From NCBI GenBank assembly GCA_010909725.1, contig JAACMV010000008.1:248001-312000 (forward strand): DNA of 64,000 nt, written 5' to 3'. How positions within the stretch are numbered: position 1 is the first letter of the stretch; every line of letters starts with the position of its first letter. Of the stretch, positions 38,412-49,023 are shown piece by piece. This stretch comes from Picochlorum sp. 'celeri' (lineage: Eukaryota; Chlorophyta; Trebouxiophyceae). Below the pieces are notes generated by a model. It saw nothing but the letters and a program-made list of their open reading frames with translations, did no database searches and was not told where the DNA came from. A program made the position numbers and the translations under genes.

Positions 38412-41400
38412 TTAGCGCTCTTTTGTTTTATGAGCACGCGTGAGCATGACAGAATGGAGCATTGACTTTTTCACAGGTTTGTTGCAAAAGTGACACCGCT
38501 TCAGTGCTATAGCTGCCAGCCAACAGGAGTAGCATGCCAATGCATTACAGCAAGAGCTTTTAAACGGGTCTTTTGTGAAAGCTCTGCCGCATTTTGGGCA
38601 ACTTGGAGCTGTGTGGTGGTCCGTTGGCTTGCGGGCAGTCTGCTGTTTTGCCACAAGGTTCTGTCTGTAGCTCTTGGAGACTCCTGGTGAATCTAGAGGC
38701 GGAGGCGCATCCTTGGGGTCTGTTGATATAACTCTCTGTCTCAAGGTTGCTACAGACTCGTCGAATTGCTTGCGGTGCGCTTCTGGAATGCGGAGTCGAA
38801 ACTGGAACCTGATCTTGGAATGGGCAGGGGGGCAGAGCTCTCTGGCTGCTATGGCAATGAGTGCGTCAATGTCTTTATCTGCTGCGTAGTTTCGAAGTGC
38901 CTGAGATATGCGTACAAAGCTCTCCTGAATAAAACAGCAACGAGCGTGAGTCGGTTAATGACAGATGTAGTTGGCCCATCAGGAACGAATCATCTATACA
39001 AGCCGTACCTTTGGCAACTGCGTTTTCATGCTTGTAATGAAAGAGGATGCTTTCTCCTGATTATTCTGTGATTCTTCGGGGTGGCTGCATTCGTTGACTT
39101 CTACCTTCTTGGAGCTCTGATCTCGAACTGCTGAATCCCTCTTTTGATGTTCAGATGTTGCGTGCTTCTCAATCAAGTGGGATGGGCCTACAGCAGAAAC
39201 TCCTGTAGATTTTGTATGTACTGAGAGTAGATGGCCCAAATTGCCTCCTTTTTGTGACTGAGCATGCTTCTTCCAAGGATATGGATCTGTGCGTTCCCAT
39301 GGTTTGGAAACTGTGGGTTTGAAAGCATCTGATGGTGCTTTCTCAGACTGCAAAAAGTCATCAGTCCCATCGGTCTTGTGCGTTGCGGCCCTCTTCCTTT
39401 TTGACATGGATAAGGATGATGATGACTCCATCATACTTAGAAGTGATGGGCCAGCCGAGCTTGGTTTTGTTCCAGCTATTGACTTTGGTGCCAACTTTGC
39501 GACTGGGACCACCAAGTCTGAGATACCTATCGCATCAACAGCGGCTGGTGCATTTTGTATCAAAGACTTGATAGAAGATCCATTATTTCTTTGTGCAACA
39601 GCGAAAGCGTGGCGCGGCTTCTGATGCTCCTTGGGTATCACAGGTTGTGAGGCCTTGGACAAGTGAGATTTGGATTTGAAAAACTGTGTTAACGAACTCG
39701 CAGCAGCTCCATAGGTTGGATAGTTCACAACATCATCTCGTAGCCATTTAGAAAGTTGTGATGTTATTCTCTGCAAAAGGGAACCATACCATCCAATGAT
39801 ACTTGTCACAATGGAGATGTGCATGAATTGTTTGCATGCGTACCTGAGACCCGAATCTTTCGTCGCAGAGGATGATTGCCCCATAGTCATTCTTATGCCT
39901 AATGACCCTTCCAATAGCTTGATTTACTGCTCGCATAGCCTGCTGAACGTACCACATGTCGCCAGTGAGTGGTTCAGCATGTGCATGGTCATTTTTATTA
40001 TTGTCAAGTGGTTGTCGCATGCGTGCATTTCTAACATTTGTGTCCATAACTTCTTTCTTCAACCTTACCTTTGGATCTGTCATCATTGCAAATGGGATAC
40101 CAGTTATCACAACGGCTCTTCCTGCTCTATCACTAAAATCCAATCCTTCACTTGCTTTTCCTCTGCACACGCCAAAAAACACAGCACCACTCTGAGCAGG
40201 AGAATCAAGCTGTTTCTTGAATTCTAAAGCAGCTGTTGGAAAGCTAGATGCATCCGAAGGTTCCACAATGGGGGCTTTGTATTGGCTAATTCTTTCCCAG
40301 ATAGAGGAACCTCCCTGTCCATGTGACTTCCATGCTTCCATTGACTGTCTCATGACACTATAGGATGGAAAAAACACAAGCAAGCCATCGGGAATCATCC
40401 GTGTATAATTAACAATCGCATTTCCTAGGTCTTGAATGTATTTTGTGTCATTGCGAGTTTTGTAACTCGAATTCAAAACAGTGCCTTGGGGCCCTTTAGA
40501 AACCACGCCTACCCAGACTTGGGATTGATCAATCACATGCGGATTCTCAAGCCGCACTGGGAACTCGATACCTAACTCCTGTGCAAAAGATCCCATTGGA
40601 CTCAGAGTACCCGAAGTTAGCAGTATTGACCGGATTTGCATATCCTTCAATGCTCGCATGCCCTCTCCAGGATCAAAACACCAGAACGACAGCGTGGGCA
40701 GCATGATCCCAGTCACTGCATCCTTCTCCTTATGTATATGCACCCTGTACCCCTGCAGATTCCTTCCGTCTGTAGAGAATGTAGAATCACTTCTAAAAAC
40801 CTGCGATAAACATTCACGAAGAATGAACAGTCGGGTTGATGAGACCCGAGATGCCATTCTCTTGCCGGCAGCCAGAGCATCCTCTGTCAATGTTGTAATT
40901 GCAGTCTCAATCGCTGCACTGAAAGTCGTGAACGTTTGGTCGTTCAAATTTAGACTCTGTAATAACTCTAATATATACGGTCCAGGTCTCGTCAGCCCCG
41001 ACTTTGGTATTTCAAAGGACGAGATGATGTCCTCCAATTTCTTGAGCACCAACTGAAGTTGCCGAAGGGTGGTCACAGTCTCCATTTTCGTATCTGCATC
41101 GATTTCGTCATCGTGTCATGGTCAAGAACTTTCAAACAATTCCAAAAACAAAAAGTCCAAAACCTACTCTTGGAGTCTTTGCTATGAGTCGTTTGCCCAT
41201 CCGCCTGGGATGACAAAATTTCAGCTGCTGTGCCAATCTCCTCTATCGATCCACCAATAACACCCATTGACAAGTCAAACGAGGTGGAACCTGAGCACAC
41301 CGACTACAAATAGGATATACACATGATGTGAAAATAGGCTACCACACTGGGCATTCCACACTCACACAAGGACATACCTCAACATTATGTGCCTCATCAA

Positions 41401-42327
41401 AAATCAGTACAGCATTGCTCCATGAGATCCCCAATCCACTCCGAGTTTTCGAATCAATCAGATAATTATACGGCATAAAAACAATATCAGCGTCCTGTGT
41501 GAGTCCTCTCGATAAGAAATACGGGCACACAGATCTATTCTCTCCTACTTTGACCAAGTCCTCAATGTCCAACACAGTATCATTCACATCACCATTATTC
41601 TTCAAAAATTTCTCCGTGTTATTGTACCATTTACACCCACGTTTCGCCACCAACGATCGACATGCTAAATTAATAGCCGTCCCCTGCATTTGCTGCACAG
41701 TGTGATGCAGACATGTTTGCTGTCGAGATGACAACACTGTCGTCTTGATGGACGGAAAATGTGTCCTCTTCAACTCCCCAATCACTTGCTTTATTTGACT
41801 GTGCGTTCGAGAGGAGTACACTATCGTCGGCAAATCTACCCCACGCGACGCCTGCTCCGCCTTGTACTGCGCAAAATCCTCCTGCAATATCTCAGTACAG
41901 TCATACAATAAAAATACCCTCCAAGCACATGGGCACCACAACACACACCTTTAACGCCTGCACAGTACCGCCATCCTCCTGACGATTCTCTTTCAGTTGC
42001 TGAGCTTTTTCCGCCGCAACTTTCTTCAAAGAATCTCTCCATGCAAGGGACGCACACAACAGACAGAGAGTCTTTCCTGTCCCAGTGGGACTCTCCAGCA
42101 GTGCATTCTGCCTATTCTGCAATGCTTGAATTACCTTGTCCATGTACTCCAACTGACACGGGTATGCGTCATACGGAAAGCTTACATCCACTCCACTGCA
42201 CATAGCAAAAACAAAAGCCATATCCTCATCAGCTGCTCTTTCAGGCAGGCAACTGTGTGTGGCTCACACCAACAAAAGAACTGGTTGGTTGAGCAAAGAA
42301 AACCCACCTCAACGAATACACCGGCAT
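38412..42327 (-). CDS. RTEL1: RTEL1 DNA helicase (telomere/recombination regulator)
   Basis: Seven exons: 42327-42308, 42195-41949, 41881-41378, 41303-41168, 41093-39844, 39770-39009 and 38924-38412; all GT-AG, all phases consistent, about 1143 aa. XPD-family Fe-S helicase that unwinds D-loops, G-quadruplexes and T-loops. Walker A is [10 protein letters not shown]. Four Fe-S cysteines fall between [14 protein letters not shown] and SVCPYF. Walker B is DEAHNVE. Further motifs are [24 protein letters not shown] and [14 protein letters not shown]. Downstream lie a linker, a harmonin-N-like helical domain (~965-1035) and a C-terminal C4C4 RING-like cluster (SCPKCGRAF ... RCHFCNKPV), the same architecture as human RTEL1. 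The first exon is only 20 nt (MPVYSL) and was placed by phase and the MPKIVLNG-type family start. Confidence 0.92.
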
Positions 42328-42640
42328 GATGAACCCCTATTTTGCATTTATATCCATAATTTATGTCATATGTCCGCAACAAAGGCATATACAGGAGGCT
42401 ATGTAGGTTTTTAAACCCCGACAGCAGAATCCCTGTAGGACGCACAAGGTTCCATTCGTGCGAGATTGACGGCCATTACCACTCAATATATCGTTTAAAA
42501 AAAATTCACTATAGTAATAATAATCAGAATTAGCATCGGCTACAAAAGAGCATGCATCTTGTGGTCTATCAGATATTTGCAAATACTTGGTCTCTCTCAA
42601 GGAATTCAAAACAATTCTCCGTCCAAAAAAGTGCCTCGCT
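42328..42640. other. Spacer upstream of RTEL1
   Basis: 313 nt between the RTEL1 start and the stop of the downstream dehydrogenase (both minus strand). No gene seen. Confidence 0.4.
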
Positions 42641-43771
42641 CTATGTACGCGGCAAGACGATATTAGGGCAGTCTTGTCCATGTGCGACTTGAAGAATGTT
42701 CTGCACTGTCACCTCACCAATGTTATCGAGAGCTTCCTGTGTCAGGAATGCGGTATGGGGTGTAATCAAAACTTGTGGAAGGGCCTTCAAGGAAATAAAG
42801 TGCTGATCCCAAGCCTTCATTCGCTCTCTTGACGTTTTCTGTGTGAAATCAGTGAAAAACAAGTGCTCTTCGCCGTCATACACATCCATTGCCACGCCAA
42901 TAATCCCACAGTCACCACTGGTCAACAGGTCAATCAATGCTTCTGTATCAATCAACCCTCCTCGCGATACATTCACCAGGATGGAATCATGCTTCATCAA
43001 TTCCAAGTTCTTTCTGTTCATCAAGTGGCGAGTCGAAGGAAGTAATGGGGTGTGAAGAGACACAACATCAGATTCTTTCAATAGTGTCTCCATGTCCACA
43101 TATGTGGCCCCAGCCTTCCTCGCTTCTTCACTCGGGTACAAATCATACGCCAAAATCCTCCCATCAAATCCTTTCAAGAGTTTGATAAACTCAATACCAA
43201 TGTTTCCGGTACCAATGATACCAAACGTCTTGCCAGACATTTGCATGCCAACCAGTCCATCCACTGTATAATTCCCAACAGCAACCTTGAGGGCTGCCGA
43301 TCTCAGATTTCGAGCGACAGCCATCATCATGGCCAGTGCTGCTTCCGCCACAGAGCGAGGAGAATAGGTGGGCACACGCACCACCTTGATTCCCAACCTC
43401 TGAGCTGCTGTGAGATCCACTCTGTCAAATCCAGCACATCTGAGGGCCACGCACTTCACACCCTTTGCCGCCAGCGCTTCCAGTACCTCTTCATTACACG
43501 TATCATTCACAAAGAGGCAGACAGCGTCATACCCTGTAGCGAGATGGACGGTATCCATCCCAAGGGTGGCTTGGACGAACATGACATGTTCAAATTCACG
43601 CTCCATTTTCTCTCGAAGGAAATTCTCCACATATCCCGATGAACTGAACACAGCAACCTTATAATTCAACTTTGCTGATCCTTCCGCTGTCATGATTGAA
43701 GCAAATACTTGAGGTTTCCTTGGACTAGATGATGATGGTGATCTGAGGGCAATGTTTCCAAACGCTCTCAA
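42641..43771 (-). CDS. D-lactate dehydrogenase (D-2-hydroxyacid dehydrogenase, LdhA type)
   Basis: 376 aa, one exon. NAD-dependent reduction of pyruvate to D-lactate is the usual reaction of this type. The NAD Rossmann loop is GIIGTGNIGIEF. Catalytic residues are visible as Arg in NVSRGGLID, Glu in the YDGEEH region, and His in ITPHTAF. The insert after VYDGEEHLFF (DFTQKTSRERMKAWDQHF) is typical of LdhA-type enzymes rather than 3-phosphoglycerate or glyoxylate reductases. About 30 extra N-terminal residues rich in Ser, Arg and Pro suggest import into mitochondrion or plastid. Green algae use D-LDH in dark fermentation, so a similar role is likely. No intron. Confidence 0.92.
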   Translation of the reverse strand: MRAFGNIALRSPSSSSPRKPQVFASIMTAEGSAKLNYKVAVFSSSGYVENFLREKMEREFEHVMFVQATLGMDTVHLATGYDAVCLFVNDTCNEEVLEALAAKGVKCVALRCAGFDRVDLTAAQRLGIKVVRVPTYSPRSVAEAALAMMMAVARNLRSAALKVAVGNYTVDGLVGMQMSGKTFGIIGTGNIGIEFIKLLKGFDGRILAYDLYPSEEARKAGATYVDMETLLKESDVVSLHTPLLPSTRHLMNRKNLELMKHDSILVNVSRGGLIDTEALIDLLTSGDCGIIGVAMDVYDGEEHLFFTDFTQKTSRERMKAWDQHFISLKALPQVLITPHTAFLTQEALDNIGEVTVQNILQVAHGQDCPNIVLPRT

Positions 43772-44183
43772 GGGTTTACTGCATAAAGCAACCCAATCAG
43801 TCTCGCCATGTGTAATTCATATAGCAACTAAAGAAGGCGTACCAATGAGTATCCAAATAGGGTATGGGTCTGTGTAGCACTATCTGACCAAATCTGTTCT
43901 TTTGCGTTGCGTTCGTAGACGAGAATACGGCTTTATTTGTTTCAAACAAATGAGATCCGATGGACATTATAATGATAATAATTGAGTTAGGGTTTGATTG
44001 AAAAGTCATGTAGGTACTACATCCTGTTGTACATGTGTGTACATCCTACTAGTGGGATGCCAGTATATATATATATATATAGACCCGCATATCCTATACT
44101 ATGGAGCGCATGTCACCATCATGATGATGCAAGAAATGTATTACAATTCACTACCACTACTACTACGACAGTAGAACAACAAT
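43772..44183. other. Spacer with TA microsatellite
   Basis: 412 nt between the dehydrogenase start and the succinate dehydrogenase stop (both minus). Contains the TA run at 44064-44081. No gene seen. Confidence 0.4.
44064..44081. repeat. (TA)n microsatellite
   Basis: Nine TA units in the spacer upstream of the D-lactate dehydrogenase gene, within an AT-rich stretch. Ordinary dinucleotide repeat. Confidence 0.85.
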
Positions 44184-44902
44184 TCATGACATCAATGCAA
44201 GCAAGGCTGCCCCTGCTGTGCCACCAATAAGGAGCATTTTACTACTACGTTCCGCCGCGTGAAACTCCAACGGTGAGTTCCTTTCAGACTGATTTCCATA
44301 CTTGTAATGATCCCAGTATAAATGCCTCAAACCTCCAAGGTAATGATACACCAGTGGGAAGGCAACAGCAAACTTTGCTGGGAACACCAGCAATGGATAC
44401 GCCTGCTTAAAAGACTCAATGGCGACACCGAGATCACCGACTGTTAAAGCTGTCCATCCAGCAGCGCCAGCCCCTACTGACAGCATGACCCCTGTCGCTC
44501 TATTGGTCACTGAAGAAATGGCAGCCAAAGGCATCTTGTAGTGAGGCTTGTACCCTCCCACTTCGAATACATGGGGTGACAGTGGTCTCTTTTTGACTAA
44601 ATCCAAATGATTTTTTGGCGTTCCAAGGAATTCTGTTCCTGGATGATAGGGCGAGTCTCGTCCCCAGAATTCTGGGACACCCCCTCCATGGAATCTGCAA
44701 GAATAGACAAAGGCATCCCTCAGCATACACAGTAGTACATTATGATTTTATTGTTGTTAGTATATACATACCTGGATTGATTATGGTTGGCTGGTGTGCC
44801 AGAACCCAAACCCAATGACTCCACGGATGAAGATACCAGCGGGAATAGAGTATTGGATTCTTGTCGGAATAGGCCCTTTTTTATCGCTCTATGTAATGCC
44901 AT
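44184..44902 (-). CDS. SDH3: Succinate dehydrogenase cytochrome b subunit (SDH3/SdhC)
   Basis: Exons 44902-44772 and 44694-44184, phase-2 join rebuilding SRFHGGGVPEFWG, about 213 aa. Membrane anchor of respiratory complex II that helps bind haem b and ubiquinone. Core motifs are RPLSPHV, the NRATGV stretch corresponding to the family HRxTG (ubiquinone-site region; the His is Asn here), and VFPLVYHYLGGLRHLYWD with the haem-ligand His and the conserved RHLxWD. Three hydrophobic segments are seen. The N-terminal exon is short and Ser/Arg-rich, as expected for mitochondrial import. In many algae this gene is nuclear, in some it stays in the mitochondrion; the intron shows this one is nuclear. Confidence 0.88.
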
Positions 44903-45001
44903 GATGCTTATAATTATTACAAACAAAAAAGTAACGACGCAGATGTCGACTGGCATAGTTCTAACTAATAATGGCTGTGCCTTGGCAAGCCCATGATAGT
45001 A

Positions 45002-46465
45002 CTACCTGTTGTCAGGTGTGACGACACATGTGTTCTTCTTCAATGTGTACCCTGGTTCGCAGACGTATTTCCCTTGTAAACATATCTGCATGTTTGAGGG
45101 ACATGCTTTGCATGTTCCTTTTGAATAATCAGGAGAGAAAAAGGTGACCTTGTTCTTCTTTTTGTTCCTTGTTTCACCACACACCAGACATTTGGATGGA
45201 CTGGTTGGACAGCTCTGACATTGCTTGGATTCGCATGGGACGCATCTATTCTTCTTTGTATCTGTAAAATACCCCTTTTTGCATTTCAGGGAAGAGATAT
45301 TTGAGCAGGAATCTGCATTTTTGGGACACTTTTTGCACGTGTCACCATAGGATCCATAGCCAGGCTTGCACATGTTGCATACACTGGCATTTTCCGAGCA
45401 GAATTGGCAATTGTCGGTGCATGCGATGCATGTACCGGTCTTTTTGTCAACTCCATACCCCTTCTTGCAACTGAAACATGCATCTTTGTCAGCTTGGTAT
45501 GACTGGCATTTTTGAATAGGAGTTCTCTTCTTGCACGTCTTTGTTTTTGTATCAAGGAAGTAATCCTCTTTGCACGATGATGCGATTCCATTGTCAAAGC
45601 AAAAATAGGCATTCGGTGTCTTGCAAGGACGGCATGCCACATTCGGCAGGGTTGAAGTTGGATAATACCCTGGAGCACAGTCAGAGCAACTGGTGGCATT
45701 GACACATTGCCGACAGCTCTCTGGACATTTTTTGCACCTGTTATCCTCTTTGAAGTATCCCGTAGCGCAACTGGGACCATATTTATCCACGCTATCTTGG
45801 TCGCAAAAGCTGACTCCCGTGCCACACTTGACGCACATGCCATTCCTCACACCATATGCGCCATCCATGTTTGGTGGGTTTTTACTGGGCAGCTTCAAGC
45901 CCTCACCTGGATCTGCGAGGCAATCAGTGCAGACGTCTTTATCATCGTCACACCTGAGACAATTGTTGTCGCTGCATCGTTCGCATGTGCCATCCTCTTT
46001 TCTCCTATGGAGCAGTGAACATGAATCACAGGAAAGGAGACTAGACCAACAGGAATCACAATTGTCAACCCTACACCTTTGGCATTGCACCTGATCATAC
46101 GACATTCTGTACCCATTGCCACAGTTGGTGCATCGAGAGAGACCATTTTCATCGGTTATTACGGCACAATCGAATACCTGCCCTTTGTACTGTAGGCACG
46201 TGCTGGTGTTTCCGTCACACACAGCACATGTCTTGTCTTTGCATTCCTTGCACTTGCCATTCACAAGCCCATGACCATAGGCGCACGAGACACACGTATC
46301 GCCCTTTTGGACGCAACAATTTTTGTTCTTCTTCGTACCCTGATCACCATAGTGATAGCACGGTAGGTCATCTCCCAAGTCTCCAATTTGGCAGTGTATT
46401 GGACTCACTGGGGACAGTACGAGCAGCAAGATCAACGCCGCTACATGCATCATCAAAGGTACCAA
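45002..46465 (-). CDS. Secreted cysteine-rich repeat protein
   Basis: 487 aa, one exon. Clear signal peptide (MVPLMMHVAALILLLVLSP, cleavage likely before ~25). The rest is one long array of CxxC-containing modules of about 30-50 residues, of the furin-like/growth-factor-receptor Cys-rich type, with recurring patterns C-x2-C-x(5-12)-C-x2-C and often NGKC, TGTC, DGTC. The ending is hydrophilic without a membrane helix or GPI-like tail, so it is probably soluble and secreted or periplasmic. Similar arrays occur in protist surface proteins and algal extracellular proteins; no enzymatic domain is visible. Function unknown. Confidence 0.85.
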   Translation of the reverse strand: MVPLMMHVAALILLLVLSPVSPIHCQIGDLGDDLPCYHYGDQGTKKNKNCCVQKGDTCVSCAYGHGLVNGKCKECKDKTCAVCDGNTSTCLQYKGQVFDCAVITDENGLSRCTNCGNGYRMSYDQVQCQRCRVDNCDSCWSSLLSCDSCSLLHRRKEDGTCERCSDNNCLRCDDDKDVCTDCLADPGEGLKLPSKNPPNMDGAYGVRNGMCVKCGTGVSFCDQDSVDKYGPSCATGYFKEDNRCKKCPESCRQCVNATSCSDCAPGYYPTSTLPNVACRPCKTPNAYFCFDNGIASSCKEDYFLDTKTKTCKKRTPIQKCQSYQADKDACFSCKKGYGVDKKTGTCIACTDNCQFCSENASVCNMCKPGYGSYGDTCKKCPKNADSCSNISSLKCKKGYFTDTKKNRCVPCESKQCQSCPTSPSKCLVCGETRNKKKNKVTFFSPDYSKGTCKACPSNMQICLQGKYVCEPGYTLKKNTCVVTPDNR

Positions 46466-47034
46466 AGATATCTTTTTTCATACAATCTGTCTCCTACAGA
46501 CTGTTCGGTATACAATTTCCCTTTGGGATATTGTTTTTCGATATGGCAGTCGGTCCAAAAGGGGTCCGTAGCCAAAGGTTTGACGAGTTCTTTGCGCGAT
46601 GATGATGCTCCTTCTCTCTCGAGACGCCCTCAAATCTTATATCTTTCCCGATCTGGTATCTATAAAAAAACCCCGCTGTCAGATCAAGAAATCCAGTACG
46701 ACAGACTACTTGTTCGATTGGTAGACTACTACTGTCTCATCATCCCCCATGTATAATGTATGTTCCTATCAAAGCATCACAATGACCGTACACGATGGCG
46801 CATCTGTCCTCCATGGATCTCTAACCTGTCAGAACCCTCGTTCAACCGAATCATTCATCATTCGCACCAGAGAGGAATTCTCGTGGCCTGCAGTTTTCTG
46901 CCTGGGCAAATTCAGGCAATGTACTCGTCTGTACACATACATATATGTATTTTTATTCATGATATTGGACCAGTGGTCTGTATAAGTATTGATCGAGTGA
47001 TATTGATTCGTAGCAGCCACCAAAACAAAGCAGA
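46466..47034. other. Divergent promoter region
   Basis: 569 nt between the starts of the Cys-rich protein (minus) and OLA1 (plus). ORFs here are short and lack family resemblance. Both promoters must lie here; ATGTATAAT and CATACATATATG segments are AT-rich but not diagnostic. Confidence 0.4.
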
Positions 47035-48257
47035 ATGCCTCCAAAGAAGAAGGAAGTCGTGCAGGAAAAGCCTCTGCTTGGCAGATTTAAGAGTAATTTG
47101 AAAGTATGTGATCATGTGTCAACGTGAGTGGCATTTTGGCTTTACTGACGTTCGTACGACTGCAGGTTGGAATTGTTGGGCTTCCAAATGTCGGTAAAAG
47201 TACCCTGTTTAATGTATTGACGAAAATGGGGATTCCAGCAGAGAATTTCCCTTTCTGCACGATTGATCCAAACTCTGCCCGCGTGAACATTCCCGATGAA
47301 CGGTTCAGGTGGCTCTGTGATTTGTACAAGCCAAAATCTGAAGTACCTGCCTTTCTCGAGATTTGTGATATTGCTGGCCTGGTGAAGGGAGCTGCTGAAG
47401 GAGAGGGTCTTGGAAACGCCTTCCTGTCGCACATCATGGCTGTGGATGGTATTTTCCATGTGTGTCGGGCATTTGATGATGCTGATGTTGTGCACGTTGA
47501 GGATCGTGTGGATCCAGTGGAGGACTTGGAGATTATTCATGCTGAGCTGCGAGCCAAAGATATAGAGCGGTGTAAGAATCAGATTGAGACGATCAAAAAG
47601 CAGAATCGCGGTGGGGGTATGAAGAAGGAAGCCAAGGATGACTTGGCAAGTGCAGAAAAAGTGCTCGAGTGGCTTGAGTCTGGAAAAGATATTAGATTTG
47701 GAGATTGGAGCATTAAAGAGATTGATTGGCTGAATAACATGCAATTTATCACAGCGAAGCCGGTTGTATATTTGGTGAATATGAGTGAGAAGGATTACAA
47801 GAGGAAGAAGAATAAATGGTTGCCAAAGATCCATGCTTGGGTCCAGGAGCATGGTGGAGACCCCATAATTCCATTTTCTGGTGCATTGGAACAGACCTTG
47901 TTTGACATGCCAGAGGATGAGCAGCAGGCGTACTGCAAAGAAAATGAAATTGTGTCAGCGCTGCCCAAGATCATTGTGCAAGGATTCAGAGCTGTGCATC
48001 TCATATACTTTTTCACAGCTGGGCCTGATGAAGTCAAATGCTGGCAAATTCGAAAAGGATCCAAGGCTCCCCAGGCAGCAGGCGCCATCCATAGTGACTT
48101 TGAGCGCGGCTTTATTTGTGCCGAAGTAATGCATTATGACGAATTAAAGGAGTTAGGCAGCGAAAATGCAGTAAAAGCTGCAGGTCTGTACAAACAAAAT
48201 GGCAAAAATTACGAAGTTTGCGATGGAGATATTATTTTCTTCAAGTTCAATACATAA
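47035..48257 (+). CDS. OLA1: Obg-like ATPase 1 (OLA1/YchF)
   Basis: Exons 47035-47103 and 47166-48257; phase-0 join ([15 protein letters not shown]), 386 aa, the usual length. A TRAFAC GTPase-fold protein that prefers ATP and acts in translation and stress responses. P-loop GLPNVGKST; switch regions FPFCTIDPN and [21 protein letters not shown] in place of the NKxD guanine-specificity motif, the known cause of ATP preference; a coiled-coil insert (~130-200); and the C-terminal TGS domain with [15 protein letters not shown] and [13 protein letters not shown]. Exon 1 encodes the basic MPPKKKE leader found in OLA1 homologues. Confidence 0.95.
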
Positions 48258-49023
48258 CAAGTGTATAGGGTATTCTAATGCATGTTGGGTCAACCTGATC
48301 CCAGGATTCCTGCCATTTCTGACCTCCCAGATCTCCTATTCCATGCTTGTATTACTCTAAAATCAATACTATTTCACTTTATAATGCATTCTTTTGATTG
48401 CATTGGTAATATTGCTCGTCTTTGGAGGAAAGATCCTGGAACTCCAACTCCTCTGTGATGGCGCTTTTTGGCATGTTTTCTTGACGGAGCAGCCTTTCTT
48501 GCACAGTCATATTAACATACATAGCCTTTAATTATACATTGTATCAAAGTGGCTAGGTTTTGATGTACTTTGCCACCAGTGCCTGCTTCCAGGAACTTGT
48601 TTTGACTTGTTCTAAAACACAGCCCCTTTGATAAACATCAAATCAATCTCGACAGGCAACTTTGAAAAAGTGAAGAACGATGCACTTGTAGTCTTAACAA
48701 GATTTAGACGCATGTTTGAGGGAGAATCACCTGTTTATTTAGATTGTGACCCATGGGTCTGGCCAGACCAGCTTGCAGGCTAAGTAACTTACTTAGTCAG
48801 TCACTGAGATCGGTTTCCTCAAACTCGCATGAAAATCGCATGGGGCGTGTATTTGTACTCCTGAAATCAATTGATCTCCCCAAATCATAATTATTGATTT
48901 GTAATATCATAGTGGGATGTGAATACTCTGTGAATACATCCGTGAGCAGCACGCATTTGCATTTGTAAAGTCAATTTCGGAATTCCCCAAGGGTGCTTTT
49001 CTTTCACAGCCTTCGTGAGCACC
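48258..49023. other. Gene-free spacer with two adjacent perfect palindromes
   Basis: 766 nt, the largest spacer in the window, between genes on the same strand. No ORF with family resemblance. Two perfect inverted repeats lie 10 nt apart: GGTCTGGCCAGACC (48756-48769) and CTAAGTAA-C-TTACTTAG (48780-48796). Shorter TATCAAAG/CTTTGATA arms occur at 48542-48549 and 48626-48633. It may include the downstream gene's promoter or an unannotated RNA. Confidence 0.5.

Noticed and set aside
48258..49023. Possible tRNA or snRNA in the largest spacer
   Set aside because: No cloverleaf with a GTTCRA T-loop and no U-snRNA signature motif was found by eye; only palindromes remain.
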